From the NCBI GenBank assembly GCA_964396385.1, contig CAYNFH010000037.1:1-35486 (forward strand): a stretch of 35,486 nucleotides of DNA, written 5' to 3'. Under the pieces are notes generated by a model. It ran no database searches and was not told the DNA's origin. It was given only the letters and a program-made list of their open reading frames with translations. Shown here piece by piece: positions 7,732 to 15,569 of the stretch (position 1 is its first letter; each line of letters opens with the position of its first letter). This DNA is from CAYNFH01 sp964396385 (GTDB lineage Bacteria; Armatimonadota; Chthonomonadetes; Chthonomonadales; CAJBBX01). Both the position numbers and the translations under genes were made by a program.

Positions 7732-8838
7732 CTAGATCGTCCTCAGCCTGGAGGCGGACCTCACCGCCTCCGCCACTCGCCGGACCCAGTGGTCCAGCGT
7801 CATGTCCTGCTCAATGCACGTGCGGCCGGCCGCTCCCAGCCGCTGGGCCTCCCGCGGCTCCGCCGCGAGCCGCTCGATAGCGGCACGCAGCGCGCATGGG
7901 TCTCCAGGCGGCACGTAGAGCCCGTTGACGCCTTCTTCGATGACGTCACTCTGGCCGATCGTCCGGGTCGCGATGACCGCCCGGCCCATGGCCATGGCCT
8001 CCAACATAGTGGTGACCCCCGCCTGGAAGTCCGTGTCGTAGAGCGGCACCACGACGAAGGCGGACTCGGCGTAGAGCGACCGAAGCTCCAGATATTCATA
8101 CCGCCGGGCGGTCACATTCGTCGGCAGCTTCCGGCCCTTCGCGGAGTTCCGGTGCTTTGACCATGGGCTTGCCGCCGCCAGGCGGACCTGCATATCGAGC
8201 CCGTCCACGGCCTGCAGCAGCGTGGGATAGTCTCGCCACTCAAGTCCTGCGCTGCAGATGGTATGCCGTTGCGGGGTGCCGAGCGGTCGAAAGAATCTGT
8301 GATCCGCGTGAAACGGGATGTGTATCACCTTGCCTTCCGCCATCCCGAGCCGCTCCACCGCGTACCGGCGCTGCGCCGTGGAATACACCAGGATGTGATC
8401 CATCTGGCCGTGAAGTGACCGCAGCAGCGCCCGCTTCTTGGGCGCCGAGAGCCGGTGGCCGATGAGTACGTGCGCGGGCCGGCCGTGAGCGGTCCGGAAC
8501 AGGGCCGCCAGGGGCATACTCACGTTCTCCCCGTTGCTGAAAACCGCGTCGTACCTGCCCCGGTCCAGGTATGCGATCATGGCAAGCGCGGCGTCCCGCC
8601 CAGCTTTCCGGGCGAGCCGCACGAGAAGCCGCCGGTCGATATCCACGCTCGCGTAGTCGGTAATGTCCGCGTCCAGCTCCGCCTGGAGCGCGTGGTAGTC
8701 CATGGTCGGATGTTGGTCCGCGGCGACCAGCGGTTCGATCCCGCGCTTGACGTAGCTGGGGATGAGCATCAATACACGCGGCGACCTCCCCGCCGCTGCC
8801 TGCGAATCCGCCGGCCGCAACCGACTAGCGAGCGCCAT
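7732..8838 (-). CDS. Glycosyltransferase family 4
   Basis: This 368-residue GT-B enzyme probably adds a sugar to the EPS repeat unit at the cytoplasmic face. The C-terminal domain has the GT4 signature around GVTTMLEAMAMGRAVIATRTIG, followed by DVIEEGVNGLYVPPGD, a nucleotide-sugar binding pattern. The first glutamate of the usual E-x7-E motif is replaced (Gln, FQAGVTTMLE). The ATG at 8838 was chosen because GGGAG lies eight bases upstream and this gives a 14-base overlap with the preceding gene; longer in-frame starts would run deep into that gene. The sugar donor cannot be predicted. Confidence 0.85.
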   Translation of the reverse strand: MALASRLRPADSQAAAGRSPRVLMLIPSYVKRGIEPLVAADQHPTMDYHALQAELDADITDYASVDIDRRLLVRLARKAGRDAALAMIAYLDRGRYDAVFSNGENVSMPLAALFRTAHGRPAHVLIGHRLSAPKKRALLRSLHGQMDHILVYSTAQRRYAVERLGMAEGKVIHIPFHADHRFFRPLGTPQRHTICSAGLEWRDYPTLLQAVDGLDMQVRLAAASPWSKHRNSAKGRKLPTNVTARRYEYLELRSLYAESAFVVVPLYDTDFQAGVTTMLEAMAMGRAVIATRTIGQSDVIEEGVNGLYVPPGDPCALRAAIERLAAEPREAQRLGAAGRTCIEQDMTLDHWVRRVAEAVRSASRLRTI

Positions 8839-9958
8839 CGGCCAAGCTCCCGCACAGTCTGAGCAGCGCACCGTAGTTCCGCGCGCCATCGAACCGTTGT
8901 TCGGCGACCCGTCGTCCGGCGGCGCCCATACAGTCTCTTTGGTCCGGATCTCGAACGAGCTCCACAAGACGACATGCGAGCCCGTCCATGTCGCCGGGAG
9001 GCACCAGGTAGCCGGTTACGCCGTCGCGCACCTCCTCCCGAATAGCCCCTACTCTCGACGCCACTACCGGCAGCCCCGACGCCATTGCTTCCATAATCAC
9101 CAGCGGTAGGCAGTCTCCCAGGGTCGGGAAGACAAACAGGTCCGCGTGCTCATAGAGCGCTCGCAGCTCCGGCGAGTTGGGCTGCAATCCGGAGTGAACT
9201 CGCACACCGCTCAGGCCGGTCAAATCGACTTCGTCCCGTGTCACTATGTCCAGTTCGCAGGAGCCGGCCAGATGCTCCCGGAATGCTGCGAGGAGCAACT
9301 CGCCTCCTTTGCGCTTGAAATCGCCTCCCACAAACAGCAGCCGCGCCCGGAAGGAGCGCGGCCGTGGCGAGCACTGCCATCGGGCCAGGTCCACTCCCGG
9401 CGGAATGACCGATACCCGGTCCGCGGGAACTCCGTAGTCGCGTACCAGTGAGTCCCTGGCCCATTCGCACCACGTTACCACCCGCCGTGCGCCCAGCAAG
9501 GGCCGGCGCGTCAGCCGGTTCTTCAGCGACTCAACCTTCCTGCTCGCCGATGGACGGTGGCCGTAGGCCGCGCCGACGGTATCGACGTTTAGCGGAGTGG
9601 CGTCCAGCGAGATAACGGTCGGCACCCTGCGCGTCCAGGGATGCGCAAACAGAGAGGTGACCTGAGTGTGGAAGAGGAGCGCGTCCGGCAGCTCCTTCCT
9701 CGCAGCGCGCGCTAGCAGGGCGCGTGCGCGAAGGCTTGCGCGGAGTGTCCAGTTGGAGCGCGTGAGCGGCGCACGCTGCCACGCGTCTGGGGCTTCGAAC
9801 TCCACCGGCATCCAGAGGGGCAGCAGCCACGGCTCCTCGCACGCCCACCTCTTCAGGTTACGGCAATGCGTAATGTGACCCAGCGTCTGCTCGAGAATGA
9901 ATCCCACGGTAGCCGTGTCTTGGTGGGTTCGCGGTGCTACAGGGAGCGTGGTTGACAA
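8825..9958 (-). CDS. Glycosyltransferase family 4
   Basis: This 377-residue GT-B glycosyltransferase has a Rossmann segment RARLLFVGGDFKRKGG and the GT4 donor-binding region FVFPTLGDCLPLVIMEAMAS followed by GLPVVASRVG. The retaining motif appears as D-x7-E rather than E-x7-E. TTG 9958 was chosen because GAGGAAGG lies just upstream and the N-terminus then reads into the typical GFILEQTLGHITH strand; GTG 9907 is an alternative. It overlaps the previous GT2 gene by 22 bases and the next GT4 by 14, so the three are translationally coupled. The exact sugar is unknown. Confidence 0.85.
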   Translation of the reverse strand: MSTTLPVAPRTHQDTATVGFILEQTLGHITHCRNLKRWACEEPWLLPLWMPVEFEAPDAWQRAPLTRSNWTLRASLRARALLARAARKELPDALLFHTQVTSLFAHPWTRRVPTVISLDATPLNVDTVGAAYGHRPSASRKVESLKNRLTRRPLLGARRVVTWCEWARDSLVRDYGVPADRVSVIPPGVDLARWQCSPRPRSFRARLLFVGGDFKRKGGELLLAAFREHLAGSCELDIVTRDEVDLTGLSGVRVHSGLQPNSPELRALYEHADLFVFPTLGDCLPLVIMEAMASGLPVVASRVGAIREEVRDGVTGYLVPPGDMDGLACRLVELVRDPDQRDCMGAAGRRVAEQRFDGARNYGALLRLCGSLADGAR

Positions 9959-11004
9959 CTGCCTTCCTCGAGGTCGCGGCGGCTCGGCACCCCGAGCCGC
10001 GAACCCTTCCCAAGGGCGTGCCACATCGGCCTTGCGCCGCCCATTTCGTGCGCCATGCCCTGCAGATAGCGCAGGTTGAAGGTGAGGCTGCACAACAGAA
10101 GCGAGATGCGGCGAAGGCCCGCCCGGTCGCAGCCGTGGATAGCGGGCCGCAGGACTCCGAATAGAGCGCGCTCCACCCCCGGCCGGCCAATACAAAGCGC
10201 CGCTATCCACCGGGTCCAGCGGTTTCGCTCCCGGAAATGGCGGCGCGCCAGATCGAGCGCTGCTCCCTCGCCCTTGTCTCGCGCCATCTCCACATCGCGC
10301 CTTCCGTACGCCTCCGGCATGCCGAACCAGGACTCGAAGCTCCGCACCGGCCGGTGAAGGCCGTATGCAAGAGGCTCGAACCGGAACTCAAGCCCCAACT
10401 TGGCCAGCCGGAAGCCGAGCTCCACGTCCTCCTGCCGCTTGAACCGTTCGTCGAAGCCGCCTGTCTCAATCAAGAAGGAGCGGCGGACCGAGAAGTTGCC
10501 GCTGTAGAGGTTGTTGGGGCCAGGCAGCCACTCGCCGGAGCAGAAACGGACGTATTGACGCTGGAGCATCCGATGCTCCCACGCGATCCAGACCGGGAAC
10601 CGCTCTCCCCGCGGCATGGATTGCGGCCCGATAAGCACGAGCCGGTCGTACTGCCGGTGGGCAGCCGCATGAACCTTCAGGAACGCCGGGCACGGCTCGA
10701 TGTCATCGTCAAGATAGACGATAACCGCTCCACGCGCCTCGCGCGCGCCAAGGTTCCGTGCCGCCGACGGACCGCTATTCTCCTGCTCCAGCACCCGGAG
10801 ATAGAATGGATCGTTCCGAGATTGCAGCGAGTCGAATGTGCCGTCCGTTGAGCCGTCTGAGACAACCACCACTTCAAACTGATCGGCGGGAAGCGACTGG
10901 CCTACCAGCGCGTCCAGCGTCCGCCGGAGGCTCTCCCGGCGGTTGTACGTTGGAATCACCACACTGAGAAACGGTGAAATGGTTCCGGCGCTATCACCTC
11001 TCAC
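9937..11004 (-). CDS. Glycosyltransferase family 2
   Basis: The 355-residue protein has a complete GT-A fold signature: SVVIPTYNR at 14-22, VVVSDGSTDGT, the metal-binding DxD at 99-101 in YLDDDIEP, GNFSVRR, and the RQEDVELGFRL acidic motif near 190. It is an inverting nucleotide-sugar transferase for EPS assembly. The GTG start at 11004 overlaps the stop of the polymerase gene by four bases, and the first codons (MRGD) lie inside a perfect TCACCTC heptamer array. A hydrophobic region near the C-terminus (RRISLLLCSLTFNL) may attach it to the membrane. Confidence 0.9.
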   Translation of the reverse strand: MRGDSAGTISPFLSVVIPTYNRRESLRRTLDALVGQSLPADQFEVVVVSDGSTDGTFDSLQSRNDPFYLRVLEQENSGPSAARNLGAREARGAVIVYLDDDIEPCPAFLKVHAAAHRQYDRLVLIGPQSMPRGERFPVWIAWEHRMLQRQYVRFCSGEWLPGPNNLYSGNFSVRRSFLIETGGFDERFKRQEDVELGFRLAKLGLEFRFEPLAYGLHRPVRSFESWFGMPEAYGRRDVEMARDKGEGAALDLARRHFRERNRWTRWIAALCIGRPGVERALFGVLRPAIHGCDRAGLRRISLLLCSLTFNLRYLQGMAHEMGGARPMWHALGKGSRLGVPSRRDLEEGSCQPRSL

Positions 11005-11019
11005 CTCTCACCTCTCACC
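10994..11019. repeat. Perfect TCACCTC heptamer array across a stop/start junction
   Basis: The unit TCACCTC occurs 3.7 times without mismatch. The array spans the end of the polymerase gene (encoding VRGER and the stop, read on the minus strand) and the start of the following GT2. The same unit recurs at 26614-26633, 26693-26713 and 31235-31253. Confidence 0.85.
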
Positions 11020-12539
11020 CGGTTTCCCTCAATCGCCGGCAGCACAGACAGCACTCCCACCATCAACCCGGCCAGCACCATCTCCCGGATGTTCGTCAGT
11101 TGGAGGTCGTATTTGCCGTAGACAATGAGCATTAGCACGTCTAAGACGGCTAGGAGCCCTACAAGCTGAAGGCACGGCTCGGTAGTTTCCTTCAGGTTCT
11201 GGATTCCCCGCACCAGGATGGCAGCCAGCATCATCAGGAAGACCCAGAACCCGAAGTGGCCCAGATTCATCCAGATCCAGAGCAGGCTGTTATGCGGGAA
11301 GTATTCGCGCAGCGGGAACGGGATCTCCGGCAGCGGCTTTGGCTGCTGGAACGGCCGGCCGAATCCTGTGCCGGTCCACGCGTTCTGGTCGCGGGTCCAG
11401 GCAAGGTCGAAATCCTCATCGAGCCGGTACCGGTTGGACCCTGCGTCCCGCGTATTGGGGTCGATCACGGACCGCACGGATCGAGCTCCGAGCGCCCAGG
11501 GGGCTGCGGAGTTCCAGGCGAGCGGGAAGTAGACCACGGCACACGCGAAGGCCGCGCCGGCAAGGGCCAGCGCCTGCGAGCGCCGCTCTTTCATCAGCGT
11601 CCACAGAAGCGGAAGCAGAGGTACGAAAGCCACGGCAAACGCGGCGAAGCCCGCCCGGCGCTGGTTGGCAATGACAGCGATGACGGCGCACGGCGTTAAC
11701 ACCAGCGCCCAGCGGCTCAGCTTCTTGTCGACCCGGCCGACGAGGCTGATCAGGAGGATGAAGAACAGGAGGTTGAACAGCATGCTGTCATCATGCGTCA
11801 TAATGCCGTCCGCGTTCACGCGTCCGCCGGCCGCCGCAAATGTGAATGCCCCGAGGACTCCCTGGATCCCGCAACAGATCACGATGGTCCAGGCGATGGG
11901 TCTGACATGCTCTGGCTTCGTGATAAGGTTCGCCCCGAGGATGAAAGCCGCTACAAAGAGAAACTGCGCACGGATCTGCCAGAGCGCCGGGACAAGGACG
12001 CCGCCTCGCGCCATGCCCAGCAGGAACGCGGCGAGCACCACCGCGAGATAAGCCAGGGCCCACCCCACCAGCGGGCCGCCTCGCAGCCGAAGCTCCTTGC
12101 GAAGGATGGCACGCGTAATCCAGCACATGCCCGTGAGCAGGATCACCAGCTCACCCGGGTTCACGACCAGCGGGTCGAGGGCGTGAGTGCCGTATCGCTG
12201 GGCGATGGTACTGATGTCCCACCAGAATGGCACGAGGGAGGTCGGGATGGTGAGACGGGGGTACGCCGGGTCGCCTCCGAAGAGCACCGCCGCGCCAATC
12301 AGGACATAGATGCCGCGGCGTGGCTCGTTCCAGATGAGAACCGGAACGGCGAGGGAGACGGCTACTGCGGCGCCGGCGACCCACGCGGCCGATCCGGAGA
12401 GCGTGGGACTCACCAGCATCAGCACGCCCATCGTGCCGAATACCAACACGACCACGGCCAGCATAAGCGCGATCAGTACCCTCTGGCGGGCCTGCTGGCT
12501 CTCCTTATACGCCTGTGCCGACGAGTACATTGCGCTCAT
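11001..12539 (-). CDS. O-antigen ligase/polymerase-type membrane protein (Wzy/WaaL-like)
   Basis: The 512-residue protein has about 11-12 transmembrane helices with a large periplasmic loop (about residues 345-420). That loop ends in FPHNSLLWIWMNLGHFG, the H-N-x-x-L pattern of the O-antigen ligase/Wzy superfamily. A preceding NQRRAGFAAF segment carries conserved arginines of the same family. It would polymerise or ligate polysaccharide repeat units at the periplasmic face. The start ATG 12539 lies one base after the GH44 stop; a second ATG three codons downstream is possible. The C-terminal VRGER comes from the heptamer array, so the natural end may have been shorter or different. Confidence 0.88.
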   Translation of the reverse strand: MSAMYSSAQAYKESQQARQRVLIALMLAVVVLVFGTMGVLMLVSPTLSGSAAWVAGAAVAVSLAVPVLIWNEPRRGIYVLIGAAVLFGGDPAYPRLTIPTSLVPFWWDISTIAQRYGTHALDPLVVNPGELVILLTGMCWITRAILRKELRLRGGPLVGWALAYLAVVLAAFLLGMARGGVLVPALWQIRAQFLFVAAFILGANLITKPEHVRPIAWTIVICCGIQGVLGAFTFAAAGGRVNADGIMTHDDSMLFNLLFFILLISLVGRVDKKLSRWALVLTPCAVIAVIANQRRAGFAAFAVAFVPLLPLLWTLMKERRSQALALAGAAFACAVVYFPLAWNSAAPWALGARSVRSVIDPNTRDAGSNRYRLDEDFDLAWTRDQNAWTGTGFGRPFQQPKPLPEIPFPLREYFPHNSLLWIWMNLGHFGFWVFLMMLAAILVRGIQNLKETTEPCLQLVGLLAVLDVLMLIVYGKYDLQLTNIREMVLAGLMVGVLSVLPAIEGNRVRGER

Positions 12540-12540
12540 G

Positions 12541-14706
12541 CTAACGGAACCGAAGCAGCGTGATCGAGTAGGCCGGGAACGTCATCTTGACGACGCCGGC
12601 AGGGGCGGGCTGGTCCCGAAGGCGGGCAATCGCGCCGGTCGCGCGGCCTCCATACCGCCAGGCCGAAACTGTGGAAAGTGGCGCGCCGTGCTCTACCGTT
12701 ACGGTCACCGCCGCGTCCCGGGCGGGCTGCTTGTTGATCACCATCACGATGGGCTTCCCGCTGCGGCTGTCCACACTCCCGAAGCAGGAGACCTCGTTCG
12801 GCACGCTTGAGACCGCCCGCACCTCCGTATCTCCAAGACCCGTGCCATTGTCGTCTGCGTTGCGATACATCTTGAAGGCAAAGTAGGCGGGAGACCCCTT
12901 GGGAGGCATTCTCCAGTAGTTCGCCAGGTCCACTCCCTCGCGTCCGAAGATGCCCAGCACTTCTGCCGCGGCGATGCCTCCGTTCAGGCTCCCCTCCGCG
13001 CCCCAGTTCCACTCTGTGATGCCCAGCTTGGTGCCGGGATAGTACTGCCGGATCCACTGCTTCATGCGAGGGACCAGCATCACCGGCTCCTTGATCCAGG
13101 ACTCGTCCACGTAGTTCGGGTCGTACAGCCCTCTCGTGCTTCGGATGCGCAGCGCGTTCGTCTCCGCGTCCGTGCCGCCACCATATACGTTTTGGCCCTG
13201 CGGATAGTAGTGGATGTCCAGCACGTCCAGGGTGCGCCTGCCCGTGTGTTGGTCATGCTTATGGACCTGGTCCAGAAACCACGGGATGAGCTCCATGTCC
13301 CGATGGGCGCGCCTGTCCGGGCGCCCAGAAAAATCTCGGATAGAGCAGTCCCGCGGCGAGTGGACGTAGCCGGACCATCCCCATGAGACCGGCCCCGTCA
13401 CCTCACAGGTCGGGTCCACCGCCTTGACCGCGGTGGCGTACTCAAGGAAGTTGGCGAGCAGGTCGTCGTACCCGATGGCCACGGGATGGACGTCGGTGTG
13501 GGTGGAGTGCCACAGATCCGGCTCGTTGTCCATGGCGTAGAACCGGATACCGCCCTCTCGGGCCATCCCGAACTTCGTGACCAGATGGTGGACCCACTCG
13601 TCCTGATAGACGGCGCCGTCGGCCATGTCCGGGGGGTCCTGGAAGGGGCGACCCTTTCTAGGAAAGGACCGGACGCTTGTCCTCTGCCGGTTCTCGGTTG
13701 GGTCATAACCGGAAATGGCGTCGGAGTCGGGCGAGATGGGCGGACCGCCGGACGCGGGCACGCTGACGGACCGGCTCTCCGGATTATCGTCCTTGGCAAC
13801 CCATCCGATGGTAGGAATGGTCAGGATCGTCGCGGCGCCCGCCCCGCGGTCCGCTGCCACGAAATCGTCCGCGGCGCCGGAAGGTTTGCGGGCTGAAGAG
13901 TCGGTGGCCTGGAAGTTGGTATTGCGGAATTCCCAGTCCCGTGCGGCATTCCAGCAGTTGCCACGCTCCCAGTTGTAGCGGCTGTTGGGGTTGCCGCCCC
14001 ACCGGTTGGAGCCGAGGCGCAGATCCCGAAGATAGTCCTCGCCGGCCCCGGCCATACCGTAGATCAGCGGGCTTATGGTGCGGCGGTCGAGCAAAGTGTC
14101 GACTGCAATGGTGTACGGGACGGCGGTGTGTACGGCCTTGCCGCCAAGGGTGATATCCGCCAGGTAGAGGTTGGCCTGGTCCCCGCCGGAGGCGTCCTGG
14201 AAAACCACCCCGGTGATGGTGGTGTTGTCCGCGCCCAGCTTGCTCAGCGGCACCGTTGCGGCCGCCCACCGGCCCGCCGGGATGGTCCCACCGCTCACGA
14301 AGCTGGCCACCGGCACCTTGACACCCATCTTGGCGGCGGCATCCGCAACGCAGACCACCAGCTTCTGGCCGCCGGTACGGCCGCCGTTTATCTGAAACCG
14401 GAGCTCCCGGACACCGCTGGTGTCGACGCCGCCACCGTGTAGGTAGACACCGTTGAACGCGGAGGGATCCATTTTCAGCGAAGGGCCACCTCCGAACGTC
14501 ACCTGCGAGGACTTGAGCTCATGCGACGCCCAGGACCAGTCCTGCCACCCGTCCGCCAATCCGCCGCGGTAGATCGGGATCTCGCTCGCCGCGTCTTCTG
14601 CCGCCGCAGCAGTCCGTCCACCACCGAACCTCAGCGCGAACCCGAAGAGCGCCAGCGCCGCCACGAGCGCCCCAACTCTCCAGACATCCCACTCCCGTAC
14701 TGCCAT
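12541..14706 (-). CDS. Glycoside hydrolase family 44 protein
   Basis: This 721-residue protein has an N-terminal membrane anchor or signal (residues 9-36) and a beta-rich region (about 45-195) resembling a carbohydrate-binding jelly roll. The GH44 catalytic domain follows, with ISPLIYGM, a NRWGGNPNSRYNW segment, the acid/base Glu395 in AMDNEPDLWHS and the nucleophile Glu565 in GITEWNWG. A C-terminal beta-sandwich ends at LLRFR. GH44 enzymes cleave beta-1,4-glucans or xyloglucan. Inside an EPS operon the likely role is trimming or releasing the polymer as it is exported, but a nutritional role is not excluded. Start ATG 14706 has GGAG five bases upstream, immediately next to an octamer array. 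Confidence 0.92.
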   Translation of the reverse strand: MAVREWDVWRVGALVAALALFGFALRFGGGRTAAAAEDAASEIPIYRGGLADGWQDWSWASHELKSSQVTFGGGPSLKMDPSAFNGVYLHGGGVDTSGVRELRFQINGGRTGGQKLVVCVADAAAKMGVKVPVASFVSGGTIPAGRWAAATVPLSKLGADNTTITGVVFQDASGGDQANLYLADITLGGKAVHTAVPYTIAVDTLLDRRTISPLIYGMAGAGEDYLRDLRLGSNRWGGNPNSRYNWERGNCWNAARDWEFRNTNFQATDSSARKPSGAADDFVAADRGAGAATILTIPTIGWVAKDDNPESRSVSVPASGGPPISPDSDAISGYDPTENRQRTSVRSFPRKGRPFQDPPDMADGAVYQDEWVHHLVTKFGMAREGGIRFYAMDNEPDLWHSTHTDVHPVAIGYDDLLANFLEYATAVKAVDPTCEVTGPVSWGWSGYVHSPRDCSIRDFSGRPDRRAHRDMELIPWFLDQVHKHDQHTGRRTLDVLDIHYYPQGQNVYGGGTDAETNALRIRSTRGLYDPNYVDESWIKEPVMLVPRMKQWIRQYYPGTKLGITEWNWGAEGSLNGGIAAAEVLGIFGREGVDLANYWRMPPKGSPAYFAFKMYRNADDNGTGLGDTEVRAVSSVPNEVSCFGSVDSRSGKPIVMVINKQPARDAAVTVTVEHGAPLSTVSAWRYGGRATGAIARLRDQPAPAGVVKMTFPAYSITLLRFR

Positions 14707-14714
14707 CTAAACTC

Positions 14715-14801
14715 CAGGTGTTCAGGTGTTCAGGTGTTCAGGTGTTCAGGTATTTCGGATTGAGCCACTGAAGACCCGAACACCTGAACACCTGAACACC
14801 C
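14715..14801. repeat. Octamer inverted array pair (CAGGTGTT / AACACCTG)
   Basis: The left arm has four perfect CAGGTGTT units plus one variant (14715-14754). The right arm has AACACCTG twice and a partial third (14779-14800). The arms are complementary and can form a long hairpin around a 24-base core. The element overlaps the C-terminus and stop of the acyltransferase and ends a few bases upstream of the GH44 ribosome binding site. Confidence 0.85.
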
Positions 14802-15464
14802 AAGCTCTTTGATAATCTTCGCCGGCACTCCGCCGACCAACGTGTTCGGCGGTACATTGGACGCTACCACCGCTCCGGCGGCGACAACGCTCCCGGCCCC
14901 GACGGTTACGCCTGGCAGGACCGTCGCCCGCGCGCCGATCCAGCAGCCGTCCTCAATCCGGATCGGTGCGTGCGAGAGGGCGCCGCAGCGGCGCTCGGAA
15001 TGGGACATGTCATGCTGTGAAGTGATGAGTATAACGTGGTGGCCCAGCGCCACGTTGCTGCCCACCGATATCTCCGTACCCAGGTCCGCGAACAGCGGAG
15101 TTGTAACCAGGCAGTTCTCACCCAAAGTGAACCGCTTCCAGACTGGGCCGCTGCCGGAGAGGGTCATCGTGCCCAGGATCATCGTCCCACCGCCCACTCT
15201 CACTCCACACAGTCGGTATACGGCGGCCCGGAGCCTGTTGAAGCACAGCCTCGGGCAGAAGAACAGCACCACGTGTGCCAGCCTGAGCCGCAAGTGCAGC
15301 GCGCCGAAGTCTCCGTCCAGCACGTCGCGGAAGCGGACGCCGAGCGTCCGGCGCGGAAGCTCGGATACCGGGCTCCCGGGCTCCAACGCCGTACTCCGGA
15401 CTTGCAGAATCTCGGCCTCAGTGTCGGAGCCAGTCGAAAAGTATGAATCCAAAGACGCAGACAC
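14730..15464 (-). CDS. Hexapeptide-repeat acyltransferase (WcaF/maltose acetyltransferase-like)
   Basis: The 244-residue protein carries left-handed beta-helix hexapeptide repeats from about residue 90. They include LGTEISVGSNVALGHHVILIT, a histidine segment SQHDMSHSERRC, and the closing PIRIEDGCWIGARATVLPG, VTVGAGSVVAAGAVV, then VGGVPAKII. It would acetylate a sugar of the EPS unit using acetyl-CoA. The natural protein should end near IIKEL; the last 20 or so residues are encoded by an octamer inverted repeat. The start is uncertain: GTG 15464 lies within the upstream small gene and lacks a clear Shine-Dalgarno, and TTG 15449 is an alternative. Confidence 0.85.
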   Translation of the reverse strand: MSASLDSYFSTGSDTEAEILQVRSTALEPGSPVSELPRRTLGVRFRDVLDGDFGALHLRLRLAHVVLFFCPRLCFNRLRAAVYRLCGVRVGGGTMILGTMTLSGSGPVWKRFTLGENCLVTTPLFADLGTEISVGSNVALGHHVILITSQHDMSHSERRCGALSHAPIRIEDGCWIGARATVLPGVTVGAGSVVAAGAVVASNVPPNTLVGGVPAKIIKELGCSGVQVFGSSVAQSEIPEHLNT

Positions 15465-15552
15465 TCAGGAAGAACCACCCCCGGAAGGTCAGGCGGCGTG
15501 TCGCCAGTCCTACCCCCACCATCGCGAACAAGAATGGAATGTCTAGCCGCAC
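15418..15552 (-). CDS. 44-residue membrane peptide in the EPS operon
   Basis: A short frame fills the gap between the WecG-STAS gene and the acyltransferase. It starts at GTG 15552 with GGGAGG six bases upstream, the best ribosome binding site in this part of the locus. The product begins MRLDIPFLFAMVGVG, has a basic turn (RRLTFR) and a second hydrophobic stretch WFFLSVCVFGFILF, and ends DWLRH. This predicts two short helices in a hairpin. It overlaps the annotated start of the acyltransferase by 47 bases in another frame. It may be an accessory subunit of a membrane glycosyltransferase complex; no family is recognised. Confidence 0.6.
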   Translation of the reverse strand: MRLDIPFLFAMVGVGLATRRLTFRGWFFLSVCVFGFILFDWLRH

Positions 15553-15569
15553 CCGGTACCTCCCGCCAA

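Noticed and set aside
6904..8160. Long plus-strand open frame across the isomerase and GT4 genes
   Set aside because: It is antisense to two genes with clear family motifs and reads as Arg/Pro/His-rich shadow translation.
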